64,000 nt of DNA, taken from positions 26,267,769-26,331,768 of the forward strand of contig CM043971.1 of the NCBI GenBank assembly GCA_014529385.2, in the 5' to 3' direction. The stretch comes from Adiantum capillus-veneris (taxonomy: Eukaryota; Streptophyta; Polypodiopsida; Polypodiales; Pteridaceae). The position numbers and the translations under genes are program-made. Every line of letters starts with the position of its first letter. Positions within the stretch are counted from its first letter, which is position 1. A model generated the notes under the pieces. It had not been told where the DNA came from. It saw only the letters and a list, made by a program, of their open reading frames with translations, and searched no databases. Below are positions 1-12,517 of this stretch, piece after piece.

Positions 1-16
1 AGTGGATTTGTTTCAG

Positions 17-836
<820 letters not shown>

Positions 837-996
837 TACACTTCAAGTAGCAATTGTATAAGATCATGTATTACATAAATTTTGTACAATGTCATCCACT
901 CAGAGTATCTTTCTCCACTTGTGATTCACATACACCATTGTCTCTCTCCACCTTCGTTGACTTTCACGAGCTCCGGAGTTGTTGTATGCCATTGAT

Positions 997-1803
<807 letters not shown>

Positions 1804-1963
1804 TACACTTCAAGTAGCAATTGTATAAGATCATGTATTACATAAATTTTGTACAATGTCATCCACTCAGAGTATCTTTCTCCACTTGTGATTCACATAC
1901 ACCATTGTCTCTCTCCACCTTCGTTGACTTTCACGAGCTCCGGAGTTGTTGTATGCCATTGAT

Positions 1964-2214
1964 AGTAGTGATGATGAGGCAATGGAAACATCCAGCAATC
2001 CAATGGAATGCCTTCGAAGATGCTTTGAGAAAGCTGAAAAATACAAGGAGACACTACCTGATGAAGCCACCTTCCAAGCAATAAGACAAAGCCTAATACC
2101 ATCAACAAGTAACAAAGAAGTGGAGGATTGGTTTAACCATTCAGGTCAGGGTTCAACTACATCTGTAGACCTGTGGCAAGAAAACCTCTTTCTGCAGGAT
2201 GAGAGCTTCATGGT

Positions 2215-2287
<73 letters not shown>

Positions 2288-2742
2288 TGTCACTTCTAAC
2301 ATGGTATGTGCAGTCTTGGATTGCTGACAAGGATGAATTCCTTTGGTGCCGAACAAGAGAGTATCGAGGAAGGGATGCGGCCCTAGCGCAGTACCTTTCA
2401 AAGCTTTGCGAGTCGCCGATAGTAGTTTTTCACAATTCCATGTCACAAGAGGGTTCAATAGCAACTTACACATTCAAGACACTATCACGCTTCTTGGGTG
2501 GACCGGTGCTGCCCAAAAGTGCAGATAAAGTCATTCTTGTGGACAAAGTGTTTGCTAGAGATTGTTTTGGTTACTGCCCGGGCTATACAGGTGGTCGGGC
2601 AGCGTATTACTACACCTACACAGCAATGGCACTAGCTCTTGGTAGACAAAACCCAGATGAACTTTTAGAGTATGGCAAACATCTCATGATTCGTTACAAG
2701 GGTGACGTGCCAAAAAACAAAATTGAACCTTCAAAATCTTGA
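1964..2742 (+). pseudogene. Gene B 3' fragment, tandem unit 3
   Basis: Two-exon fragment nearly identical to unit 2 outside the microsatellite. The intron is 2213-2313 (101 bp) and the stop TGA ends at 2742. It lacks the upstream exons and any separate promoter that I can see. Confidence 0.7.
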
Positions 2743-2902
2743 TACACTTCAAGTAGCAATTGTATAAGATCATGTATTACATAAATTTTGTACAATGTCA
2801 TCCACTCAGAGTATCTTTCTCCACTTGTGATTCACATACACCATTGTCTCTCTCCACCTTCGTTGACTTTCACGAGCTCCGGAGTTGTTGTATGCCATTG
2901 AT

Positions 2903-3160
2903 AGTAGTGATGATGAGGCAATGGAAACATCCAGCAATCCAATGGAATGCCTTCGAAGATGCTTTGAGAAAGCTGAAAAATACAAGGAGACACTACCTGA
3001 TGAAGCCACCTTCCAAGCAATAAGACAAAGCCTAATACCATCAACAAGTAACAAAGAAGTGGAGGATTGGTTTAACCATTCAGGTCAGGGTTCAACTACA
3101 TCTGTAGACCTGTGGCAAGAAAACCTCTTTCTGCAGGATGAGAGCTTCATGGTAACTCTC

Positions 3161-3206
<46 letters not shown>

Positions 3207-3661
3207 TGTCACTTCTAACATGGTATGTGCAGTCTTGGATTGCTGACAAGGATGAATTCCTTCGGTGCCGAACAAGAGAGTATCGAGGAAGGGATGCGGC
3301 CCTAGCGCAGTACCTTTCAAAGCTTTGCGAGTCGCCGATAGTAGTTTTTCACAATTCCATGTCACAAGAGGGTTCAATAGCAGCTTACACATTCAAGACA
3401 CTATCACGCTTCTTGGGTGGACCGGTGCTGCCCAAAAGTGCAGATAAAGTCATTCTTGTGGACAAAGTGTTTGCTAGAGATTGTTTTGGTTACTGCCCGG
3501 GCTATACAGGTGGTCGGGCACTGTATTACTACACCTACACAGCAATGGCACTAGCTCTTGGTAGACAAAACCCAGATGAACTTTTAGAGTATGGCAAACA
3601 TCTCATGATTCGTTACAAGGGTGACGTGCCAAAAAACAAAATTGAACCTTCAAAATCTTGA
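2903..3661 (+). pseudogene. Gene B 3' fragment, tandem unit 4
   Basis: Two-exon fragment with the shortest intron of the five (3152-3232, 81 bp). Its CT tract is interrupted by a G, a variant shared with unit 5. It also shares with unit 5 the Ala and Leu codon changes in the last exon, so units 4 and 5 descend from one recent duplication. Confidence 0.7.
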
Positions 3662-3821
3662 TACACTTCAAGTAGCAATTGTATAAGATCATGTATTACA
3701 TAAATTTTGTACAATGTCATCCACTCAGAGTATCTTTCTCCACTTGTGATTCACATACACCATTGTCTCTCTCCACCTTCGTTGACTTTCACGAGCTCCG
3801 GAGTTGTTGTATGCCATTGAT

Positions 3822-4079
3822 AGTAGTGATGATGAGGCAATGGAAACATCCAGCAATCCAATGGAATGCCTTCGAAGATGCTTTGAGAAAGCTGAAAAAT
3901 ACAAGGAGACACTACCTGATGAAGCCACCTTCCAAGCAATAAGACAAAGCCTAATACCATCAACAAGTAACAAAGAAGTGGAGGATTGGTTTAACCATTC
4001 AGGTCAGGGTTCAACTACATCTGTAGACCTGTGGCAAGAAAACCTCTTTCTGCAGGATGAGAGCTTCATGGTAACTCTC

Positions 4080-4141
<62 letters not shown>

Positions 4142-4596
4142 TGTCACTTCTAACATGGTATGTGCAGTCTTGGATTGCTGACAAGGATGAATTCCTTCGG
4201 TGCCGAACAAGAGAGTATCGAGGAAGGGATGCGGCCCTAGCGCAGTACCTTTCAAAGCTTTGCGAGTCGCCGATAGTAGTTTTTCACAATTCCATGTCAC
4301 AAGAGGGTTCAATAGCAGCTTACACATTCAAGACACTATCACGCTTCTTGGGTGGACCGGTGCTGCCCAAAAGTGCAGATAAAGTCATTCTTGTGGACAA
4401 AGTGTTTGCTAGAGATTGTTTTGGTTACTGCCCGGGCTATACAGGTGGTCGGGCACTGTATTACTACACCTACACAGCAATGGCACTAGCTCTTGGTAGA
4501 CAAAACCCAGATGAACTTTTAGAGTATGGCAAACATCTCATGATTCGTTACAAGGGTGACGTGCCAAAAAACAAAATTGAACCTTCAAAATCTTGA
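3822..4596 (+). pseudogene. Gene B 3' fragment, tandem unit 5
   Basis: Two-exon fragment with intron 4071-4167 (97 bp). This is the innermost unit: beyond it the sequence runs straight into the uninterrupted 3' part of gene A on the minus strand, which marks it as the original right edge of the duplication. Confidence 0.7.
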
Positions 4597-4659
4597 TACA
4601 CTTCAAGTAGCAATTGTATAAGATCATGTATTACATAAATTTTGTACAATGTCATCCAC

Positions 4660-4850
4660 TCAGAGTATCTTTCTCCACTTGTGATTCACATACACCATTG
4701 TCTCTCTCCACCTTCGTTGACTTTCACGAGCTCCGGAGTTGTTGTATGCCATTGATCTTTTAACTTTTTGTTGTTGTAAATGTCTGATGGCTTGTGCTGT
4801 TGCTGAATTTTCCAAGACTTCTTTTGCCTGCATTCGATGAATGATTCTAC
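4660..4850 (-). pseudogene. 3' end of gene A of AB-1, separated from the rest by CACTA-1
   Basis: Read on the minus strand and placed directly after the exon that stops at 8686, this stretch continues the same frame (…Phe-Tyr-Arg-Arg-Ile-Ile…) for about 60 codons to a TGA at 4660-4662. The frame is continuous across the junction once the CACTA element and one copy of its GAT target duplication are removed. The residues are basic and Gln-rich, like the C-terminus of gene A in AB-2, though sequence similarity there is low. The last ~30 codons are duplicated in each tandem unit to the left. Confidence 0.7.
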
Positions 4851-4853
4851 GAT

Positions 4854-5010
4854 CACTACAAGAGGCTCTTCATATTAGCGACGCTCACACAGCGACGCTC
4901 CAAAAAAAAAATCCCGACGTCGCTATGAGCGTCGCTATGAGCATCGCAAATTTCTTTGTAAATTTGCGACGCTCATAGCGGCGCTCATAGCGACGCCGGC
5001 TGGGGTAAAA
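4854..5010 (+). repeat. Left terminal and subterminal repeats of CACTA-1
   Basis: After the terminal CACTACAAGAGG there are at least six copies of a GCGACGCTC(A)TAGCGACG-type motif in both orientations. In En/Spm elements such subterminal repeats are the binding sites of the TnpA protein; that role is inferred here. The motif is partly self-complementary, so this end can fold. Confidence 0.9.
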
Positions 5011-5056
5011 AAATAACCGAGCGCGCCCAAAAACTCAAATCTCAGATCTGAGTTTT

Positions 5057-5095
5057 TTGGCGCCCTCAAGCAAGGAGCAGGTAACGCTCTCCCTC

Positions 5096-5143
<48 letters not shown>

Positions 5144-5560
5144 TCTCTTTTTCTTCTCCACACACACACACACACACACACGAGGAGAGGAAGGAGAGCC
5201 AGGTATGCTCCTTCCCTCTCCTCATTCTCATGTTCCCTTCCCCTCTTTCTCTCTCCCTCTCTCTCTCTCTCACACACACACATACACACACACACATAGT
5301 GTTTTTGAGAGAGAGAGAGAGAGAGAGAGTACAAACAAAAACAAAAACGCGCACACACATACATAAACAAAGAATGCACACACACATTGAGAGAGAAAAA
5401 GAGAGAGAGCATGCATAAACAAAAAACGCACGCATTGAGAGAAGAAAAGAGAGAGAGAACATGCATAAACAAAAAACGCACACATTGAGAGAGGAAAAGA
5501 GAGAGAAAACATGCATACAATCCAAAAAAACGCACACACATTGAGAGAGAAAGAGAGAGA
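5057..5560. repeat. CT/CA microsatellites and a GA/CA-rich minisatellite
   Basis: CT runs at about 5094-5150, CA runs at 5159-5181 and 5271-5297, then a minisatellite of about 55-bp units from about 5305 to 5560. Each unit contains 'gcataaacaaaaaacgcac' followed by 'attgagagag' and a GA-rich stretch. Several long ORFs on both strands here are low-complexity artefacts. Confidence 0.85.
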
Positions 5561-5570
5561 AACTAATTTA

Positions 5571-5790
5571 ACGTCGTAGGAAACTAATTAAAATTAACCT
5601 AAAAATCTAGCCGACGAGGAGTTGAACTCAAGACCTATTATTCAAGAGGGAAATGGCATAATCAATCTATCATACTTGGCATGGGTGATAGAAAGGTTAT
5701 ACCATTTATCTCTTTTTATTGGCAGACACATCCACACACGCGCACACACACAAGAAGAAGAGAGTTATAACGTCGTAGGAAACTATCTTA
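5571..5790 (-). other. Possible tRNA-derived (SINE-like) insert flanked by direct repeats
   Basis: The sequence TAACGTCGTAGGAAACTA occurs at about 5571 and again at about 5767, like a long target-site duplication. Between them, on the minus strand, GAGTTCAACTCC resembles a pol III B box, and about 40 bp upstream 'tatgatagattg' could be a weak A box. There is no clear poly-A tail. The call rests on pattern only. Confidence 0.3.
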
Positions 5791-5911
5791 AAAGACGTTA
5801 AAGATTAGGTTATATGTAGACTTACATTAAATTAGATTTAGGTTTATTTTTAACTAGATTTACGTTTATTTAAGCTAGATTTAGATTTACGTTATATTAG
5901 ATTAGATTTAG

Positions 5912-6104
5912 GTCTCCATAGACTGCGATGCCTGCATGAAGCGGGTGAAGAAAGCCCTCAATGGAATATAGGGTATTTCTGCCTTCACTCATGGTGGGCT
6001 CCGTCGATCCAAAAGTACTGGTGAAATGTCTTCAAAAGATAGGGAAGAAGGTGGATCTTCAGGGCGGCAAGAGTCACTACATCCCCGACACAATGACCAT
6101 CTAG
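5912..6104 (+). pseudogene. Captured heavy-metal-associated (HMA) domain gene fragment
   Basis: Reading from 5912 gives V-S-I-D-C-D-A-C-M-K-R-V-K-K-A-L-N-G-I, which is the metal-binding N-terminal half of an HMA domain with its CxxC motif (Cys codons 5924-5926 and 5933-5935), followed by a TAG. In another frame from 5991 the C-terminal half appears (VDPKVLVKCLQKIGKKVDL), ending at TAG 6102-6104. The roughly dozen residues expected between the halves are missing or frame-shifted. Plant HIPP/ATX1-type copper chaperones have this layout. The fragment lies inside the CACTA element, flanked by ~50-bp direct repeats (about 5819-5870 and 6123-6173). I read it as a piece of a host gene captured by the transposon (transduplication). 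Confidence 0.75.
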
Positions 6105-6488
6105 ACAACCTCTAGTCATTAGACTTACGTTAAATTAGATTTAGCTTTATTTTTAGTTAGATTTACGTTTATTTAGATTTATGCTTACTTACGTTAGATC
6201 GAGTCCACGCAAGAATTACTTACGGTTTAGGGTTTAGAGTTAGACGAACAGTGAAAAGATCTACTGTGAAAAGATGTTAAGATGAAGTGAAGTGCTACAG
6301 CTAGAGAAGAGGCAAAGGGGTTTTGTCCACTACATGCAGTATCATGTAGACGTGGGTGTGTAGATTTCTTGTACCCACAAATATAGGTATTGACCAATAA
6401 AGACGAGATTATAACCCGGTGGTTCTGATCTCCATGCACCTCTAGACCGAGGTGTGCGGGGATTGGACATGACTAGAGAATGTGAGGT

Positions 6489-6489
<1 letters not shown>

Positions 6490-6542
<53 letters not shown>
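6490..6542. repeat. (GA)n microsatellite
   Basis: An uninterrupted GA run of about 52 bp inside CACTA-1. Confidence 0.95.
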
Positions 6543-6546
<4 letters not shown>

Positions 6547-6603
6547 GACGAAGAATGCCAATAGAATATTAGAGAGAGAGAGGCTAAAATCAACCGATTT
6601 TGC

Positions 6604-6879
6604 ATGCTTCACAATCCAGTGATGCAAAAGTGGATTTCACAATATGAGGATGCAAAGCAAGAGCGACAAAGGGCACGAATCGAGTGGAGACGGGGAAGAC
6701 GACCACCGATGCACTATCCAGCGGTTCTGGAGAGCCTACCAACCTTCATGAGCTTAAGATGGTTGCACAACCAATTGAAAAGCGCACAACAATGCGGTGA
6801 CGAAGTGACTGAAGAAGAGTGGGAGTACTCTCGGGGTTGCGCGACCAAGGTAAGTTTGCAATGTACGACTACCAAGTGA
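6604..6879 (+). pseudogene. ORF in CACTA-1, possible remnant of the transposase (TNP2) gene
   Basis: A 91-codon ORF that begins about 60 bp after the GA run and ends at 6879. It is rich in Arg, Glu and Trp, with stretches such as HYPAVLESLPTFMSLRWLHN and EEEWEYSRGC. It lies upstream of the TnpA-like gene in the same orientation, which is where TNP2 lies in En/Spm-type elements, so a decayed TNP2 exon is the likeliest reading. I cannot see a catalytic motif. It could also be a separate small exon of the TnpA-like gene. Confidence 0.4.
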
Positions 6880-6904
6880 CTTTATTTATAAACGTTTGAA
6901 CGGC

Positions 6905-8086
6905 GCGCTCCGAAGCTTCGGCGTCGACGAGACGAGCTTCACACTCGTCTAGACACCGGCGCTCTAGTGGTGGCGGTGGCGGTTGTTGTGGGGATTCCGC
7001 CACCGATGCCTCCACACCGCCTCGTGTTCGACGAGGCTCTTTACCCTCCCCTTCTTTGCCCGCCCCCACACCAGCCACAGCATCGCCATCTACGCCAGGT
7101 TTTGCACGGCTGACTGTTCCTAGAAGCTACACACCTCTACCTACTCCGCCAGGAGCCACCCACTCGACACTCCTCGCTTCGGGGCCCAGACGCCGGTGGA
7201 GACACCTGACGTCCGTACCCCCATCGACACGCCGCTAGAGACCCCTGCCGGGACACCCAGGTTCACGCGTCACCGGCCAGAGGGCTTGCCTGACTCCGTC
7301 GACATCAACGGCGGCATCATCATGGATGATGACGGCAAGAAGGTGATCTCGCGCATGCGTGGTCTTTGCTCTCAGCTGTTTAGACACTACATACTAAACA
7401 AATGGAGTGAAGTACCAAGTGATTTTAAAAACAGAGTCATCAGCATACTTCATGATGAGTTTCCCGTTCCAACACGGGATCAACGCTTCAATGAAGACCT
7501 GATGAAGATTCGAATGCGCGAATACTGCAAACACAAGCGTTCCGAAGTGCAAAAAGCAATCAAGAATGGGTGGAACAGGCAAGATTGGCTGGCCAAAGAA
7601 GATTGGAAGAATGCGAAGAAAGCAGCGCGCGAGAATCCTGACAAGTGGAAGCAACAAAAGGATGCAGCCAGAGCGCGAGTAGAGGCAGGGAGCTCGCACC
7701 ACTTGGGGAGCGGTGGATGGGCATCATTTGAGGCCGATTTTGTAAGTGTTTTCACATTGCTCTTTATGCATGTTCGATAGTTTAGGGTTTATGAGTTTTT
7801 TAGTTCTAACATAATGAAATCTTTGTATGTTTTGACAGTGGTCGATGACAGGACGTGATCCCACACCGTACGAGCGCGAGTACGCAGGCAGGAAGGGCTT
7901 AAACTCCCTGATGGACATTCTCAGTTCTCGCGGCGGCATGGTTAGTATTAGGGTTTACTCTTTTTTATCTTTTGTATTGTTTTATAAATGTCGTTATATG
8001 TTTATACTTACTGAAAGCTGTCTTATTGTCTTTTTTTGCAGAATCCGACAGATACGCCGCTTGGACGCGATGAGACGTCTGACTAG
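6905..8086 (+). pseudogene. TnpA-like (plant transposase Ptta/En/Spm) gene of CACTA-1, frameshifted
   Basis: Three exons are visible: about 6905-7741, 7839-7940 and 8042-8086 (TAG), with GTAAGT and GTTAGT donors and ACAG and GCAG acceptors. The N-terminal part is Ser/Pro/Thr-rich (PTPATASPSTPGF) with a poly-Gly/Cys run. A helical basic domain from about 7318 (DGKKVISRMRGLCSQLFRHY) to 7640 matches the plant Ptta/En/Spm transposase accessory family, ending GGWASFEADF before the intron. Comparison with the copy at 63214-61905 shows one C missing in the ACCCAC stretch near 7158, which breaks the frame. The start codon region of the other copy is not preserved here. Known relatives bind the subterminal repeats; here that is inference. 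Confidence 0.75.
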
Positions 8087-8424
8087 ACGATGTCTTTAGT
8101 CGTAGCTAGATAGCATTAGTTTAGGGTTTCTCATAGCTTATGTATCATGAGACGGATTTTATACGTCTTTTTGAACCATGTATATTATTACATTTGTCAC
8201 CGCAGTTCCTTTTGCCAATCAATTCTTTATGCCTATGATGTTGTACAATTGTCATTATTACATTTGCCAATCAATTCATTTTGCCTATGATGTGTACAAT
8301 TGTCAATTTTGCAAAAAATGCGTCTTGTGGGTGACTATTTTGGGTTTATTATCTATCTTTGCACTTTTTTTAAAAAGTGAATCAAGTACAATATGGTTGA
8401 TGGGTGAATGCCCTGCCACCAAAA

Positions 8425-8685
8425 AAAAATTCTCTCGGGCGTCGCTATAAGCGTCGCTATTTATGGCTCTGTAGCGTCGCTATGAGCGTCGCTATAGTCT
8501 TCTGTGTAAACGTCGCTATAGGCGTCGCTATATGCGTCGCTATATAGCGACACTGATAGCGACGCATATAGCGACGCTCTCGTAGCGACGCTCGTAGCGA
8601 CGGTTTTAGTGACGCCGGGGGTTATAAAAACCCAATGTATTTCCGTCGCTAACAGCGTCACAAGAGCACACAACCTCTTGTAGTG
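8425..8685 (+). repeat. Right subterminal repeats and terminus of CACTA-1
   Basis: About a dozen GCGTCGCTAT/ATAGCGACGC motifs fill 8430-8615, switching orientation in the middle so that this end can form long hairpins. The outermost 12 bp are the exact inverse of the left end. This 260-bp stretch is repeated almost unchanged, inverted, at 61307-61545. Confidence 0.92.
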
Positions 8686-11225
8686 GATAGAACCATTCAA
8701 ATAGTTCTCTCAAACTGTTAGCCTTGATTCGAGAGCCACCATGTCGTGTGTGCCTGAAATAAGCATTTCTCGTCATGTAATGAGACTTTTCCATCCCTTG
8801 GGTATTCCATATTTCCGGGTTCCCATACTTTTGTATAAAATATGGTAAATGATTGAAGATGATGTGTTGGATATGAAAACAGATTAGTTAGAATGTTTTA
8901 CAGTCACATATTTGCACATAAGAGAGAAAGAAATACATGATAATACCATGTAGTGAGTAATCTGGGTGTCTGTCCATGCTGTCTTGAATGATTTTTTCAG
9001 AAGGTTGAGATTTTCCTTGAACTTGTTCATATCACCTTGTGACCAGTCATCTTTGTCGCACATCAAAAATAGGATGTCTATTGATCGCCAAACCTCAGCC
9101 TTCGCGTTACGAGTAGTTGGTTCGTGGTCTTTGACTGCAATATGTAGCTTTTTCCAGCTCTGATACTCTACCTTGCTAACATAAGATGTGTTATATATTT
9201 TTCCATGTTTTGTTACCTTTGGATCTCTTGTACCTTGGGGCTTAGATAAAAACCTCCGTGCCTTCACCCCACCGATGGATGGTTTGCATGGGACATCCTT
9301 CTCAGCAGTTGATCTCTTTTCATCCCGCTGGATTTTCACATTGCCACCATGAAGCTCCATATCCGACAGTGCCATTTCTAAGCACTGCAGGGCTACTTGT
9401 CATTCTGCGGAGTTCTTAATCTTCCAAGCAAACCCGATGTATAAGTAGACCAATTTCTCCACAATTCTACAAAGGGCATGCATTGTACAAATGTGGACAT
9501 TCACAAGTGGTATTTTCAAAACCGGTCGAAAAGCAGGATCCTCAATGTGACGTGTTGGAGCTTTTCTCCACCACTTTTGGTCCATGACCTTTGCAGGCTC
9601 CATGCAGAACAAACACGGTGACTTTGCCATTGCACCCATTCCACAATTATACATGCACTTTAATGTTTTGAGGTCACCTGCAAGATGCCACTGAACTTGA
9701 AAGTCTCCCCTTCCATCTAGACGTAGTAACTCTCCTTGGTTAGTCTGTCGATCAATCACCTCCGGAATATTAGTTCGATGGAACACCTAATATAGAATCT
9801 CATGGTCTTCTTTCTTTACCTGCAACACAAAATAAATGAGACTTAAGTAGATGTGAACATTTGAGCTTACCTGAGAATCTCGCTTACCTCAAACGCACCA
9901 AGCCACCATATGTTAGATTCTGATTGAACACTAAAATATAAAGGATCATCACTGGGACACTTTGAGAGGGCTCTATTCATTAAAGTAATAGTAGCACGCT
10001 CTAGCTTTTTCTCTTTAACAAGCTCACACTCATCCAGTTTTAACACAAAATGTAATACCCCACGTGACTCTTCAAATGTGATGTTGTAAAACTCCACCAT
10101 TCTCTTCTGTAATATCCGCATGTCCATAAAAATATTGTTGAACTCATCATATGCCATGTTTGCTCCATGGCCACTGTAAATTGCTTTAATATGAAAGGGC
10201 TGTCCAAGATAGTCTCCCTGTGCCTCGTTAAGCTGAAGCCTCTCTTTCCAAACACTTGAGGCTGATGGTAGAAGTTTGGATTTTATACCCTTCCTAACAA
10301 AGATGGATGAGACAGATTTTTGGATAGCCGAATATCCTCTTTTGCTTACACCAAGTGAATCAAGTGTGCCTTGTATCTCTTTTGCAGGCACTGAGTTCTC
10401 TGAAATAAAGCAGTCCACTACATTTCGTTGTAGGACCTTAAACTTCTTGTCATGTACTATATCTGCTGACAGGCTTCTACTTATAAGTGGCTTCAATCTC
10501 TTTCCTATATTGGCTTTGGGGTCAATGTTTTCCTTGTCAGGATAGATTGAATCTCTACATGAAGACAATGCATAAGTAAATAATAGAAAATTTGCTTCAC
10601 TAACACTATTTAGGCACATGAAAACAATGCATAACAAGAAAAAACAAAAAGATTACTTAACTAAGACAATGTAGCCAACCAAGAAACATCACCTTAATGC
10701 TCGGATTCTTTTCTTGAGACCTCCTGATGCAACGTGCAATGTTTCAAGATTGCGCAATTTCTTCTTTCGGATATGACCACCCAAGATGGTGTCCTTCATT
10801 TGACAACTTCGCACCTTTCCTTTCAGTTCTTGTACCTCTGTTTTATGTTGCAAAATGGTAACCTGATCTGTAGAATGTAAATGTGAAAGGCGAACAATCT
10901 CACATTAAATTGTTGAGCTTTGAGAATGCTCTTGTAAGTTTCAGCTTCTCTTGTAAGAGATTTACAATAACCCAAAAGGCCCTTTTCTCCATCACCAGCA
11001 AAGGTCAATAAGCTTGTAGGATTGACAAATGGTGGAGATGCATTAGTCATTGGATTCTTAGGGTAGAGAGAGCCTCTCGTCCAGATATCTATGTGTTTAG
11101 CTCCCTGAGCTCTGAGCGTGTCTATGGAAGTGGGAGGTATATGTGTGTTTGTTTTACAGCGCTTAATCAATGGTTGGTACTCATTGTCCAGATCAATGTG
11201 AAGGTGATATTTGGCTCGTTTCTAG
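8686..11225 (-). pseudogene. Gene A of AB-1: DDE-transposase-like, split by CACTA-1
   Basis: Reading minus from about 11225, exons at about 11220-10895, 10862-10680, 10550-9890, 9786-9400, 9375-8945 and 8850-8686 match gene A of AB-2 in order. Shared blocks are: an N-terminal 'DIW..G.LYP..P' and 'GLLGYCK' region; a coiled-coil and basic stretch; 'FVLKLDECE' (about 10040); 'FSVQSESNIWWLGA'; 'WHLAGDLKTLKC' followed by C-x2-C (about 9690-9600); 'VHICTMHALCRI' (about 9490); 'GGNVKIQ'; 'ITHYM'; and 'QGMEKSHY..R..YFRHTRHGG' (about 8790-8740). The conserved Asp in LKLDE, the Asp in GDLK and the Glu in GMEKSH are candidate DDE residues. CACTA-1 interrupts the last exon at 8686. Whether the gene was intact before that I cannot say. 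Confidence 0.65.
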
Positions 11226-11230
11226 GTAAC

Positions 11231-12513
11231 ATTTGTGCCATTTGAGGAGTGCGCCATTAGCCAAATGTGCAGGTTTAATGGAAAGTGAATAGCGGCTGCG
11301 CCTTCGTCCCTCCATGTTAGCCTCATTCCCTCCATATTGACGAGGTTCATTCAATACAATTGAAAAGAGGATTATCCCTCAATCACTACGAGCGAATGTT
11401 CAGAAGAGTAAGGAATCTACTTAAAGTACACTTTTTGAACTTTTACTATGAAAGACCCAGCTCTTTTATTTGCCATTTTTGCTAGAGAGAGAGTGCAAAA
11501 AATACATTTTCTTAGAAGGCCCTCCAAATGACCTCCGAAATTTCCTAATGAAGTAGGATATCAACTAATTTCATCCAAGAATTTTACAGATCGAGTATTG
11601 TTAGTGGAGAATCAACTGAATGTGATAAGTGACTTTGTGAAGGAAAGGGTTTTATGGTCTGGTTATAGAACCTCGAGACAAATTATCCCATGCATTAGGA
11701 ATATGTTTATATTTAGAATGATCAATATACCAAGAAATATAAAGGTTTATAGAGTGGTGGGTCAATGAAAACAGAGGATTCAGTAAGTATGTTATATGAA
11801 AGTCTTGTGAGCTATTAGAATATTTCAAAGAAAAATGGGAAGCACCATCTAAAAATTGAAGTGTATGAAGAGGGAGTATTGGTATTTAATTAGTAACAAA
11901 AGTGAGAATTAGAAAAAAGTAATGAGAAAAAAGAATTTTCAAAAGAAAAATTAATAAAATCCCTACCGTGAGGCTAGCTCTTGTAGTACTTCAACTCATG
12001 TGTTTAGTTATGTATCTCTCATACTACTTGAAATTCTATTGTAGCAAACAATATTTTCTGCAACTTTCTATGTTGTAGCAAACAATATTTTCTGCCTCAT
12101 AGATAGATTATGTGCAAACAGGATCCCTGCAACTTTCTAGGCAACCAAAGAGAGAAGTTTTGATGCCTTATTAGAGTACGCAGCCTATGTGCCATGTAAG
12201 AGTTTTAGAGGTCCACAAAATTGCAATATTGTAGTGTGAGAATAGAATTCTCAGTAATCAACCGTACTAACTGCTCAATAAAAAAATTCAACATTTTAGA
12301 TTTCTAGCAGCAATAAATCTTTGCAAAATATTGAATACAACATCTAGATGAATATATCCCAATGACTACCAAAATTGTGACTTAAAATTGTTGATAAAGT
12401 GCCATCATCTGTGTGATATTTGAAAGAAAACATGACCCATTTGTGGAATTGAGGTAGGATAAGTAGATGATCAAAATTGAGATGGAAGGAAAATTGTAGG
12501 GTTCTACCTAGTC
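11231..12513. other. No gene seen
   Basis: AT-rich sequence with no long ORF, no terminal repeat and no recognisable protein similarity on either strand. It presumably contains the outer end of AB-1 and old flanking DNA. Confidence 0.6.
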
Positions 12514-12517
12514 TTAA

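Larger units (their letters stand above)
4854..8685 (+). mobile_element. CACTA-1 (En/Spm-type) transposon with intact termini
   Basis: The element begins CACTACAAGAGG at 4854 and ends with the exact inverse CCTCTTGTAGTG at 8685. It is flanked on both sides by the 3-bp duplication GAT (4851-4853 and 8686-8688), as expected for the CACTA superfamily. Both subterminal regions are packed with GCGTCGCTA/TAGCGACGC motifs. It contains a frameshifted TnpA-like gene on plus, a possible remnant of the transposase gene and a captured host-gene fragment, but no full TNP2 transposase, so it must have moved with enzyme supplied in trans. It sits inside an exon of gene A of AB-1. The same family occurs again at 61307. 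Confidence 0.96.

Noticed and set aside
5035-5541. Long overlapping ORFs (up to 168 codons) on both strands
   Set aside because: They are translations of CT/GA/CA simple repeats and a minisatellite; composition alone keeps the frames open.
7394-7755. Minus-strand ORFs opposite the TnpA-like gene (and plus-strand ones at 62052-62518)
   Set aside because: They are the antisense of a well-supported coding exon in both CACTA copies.
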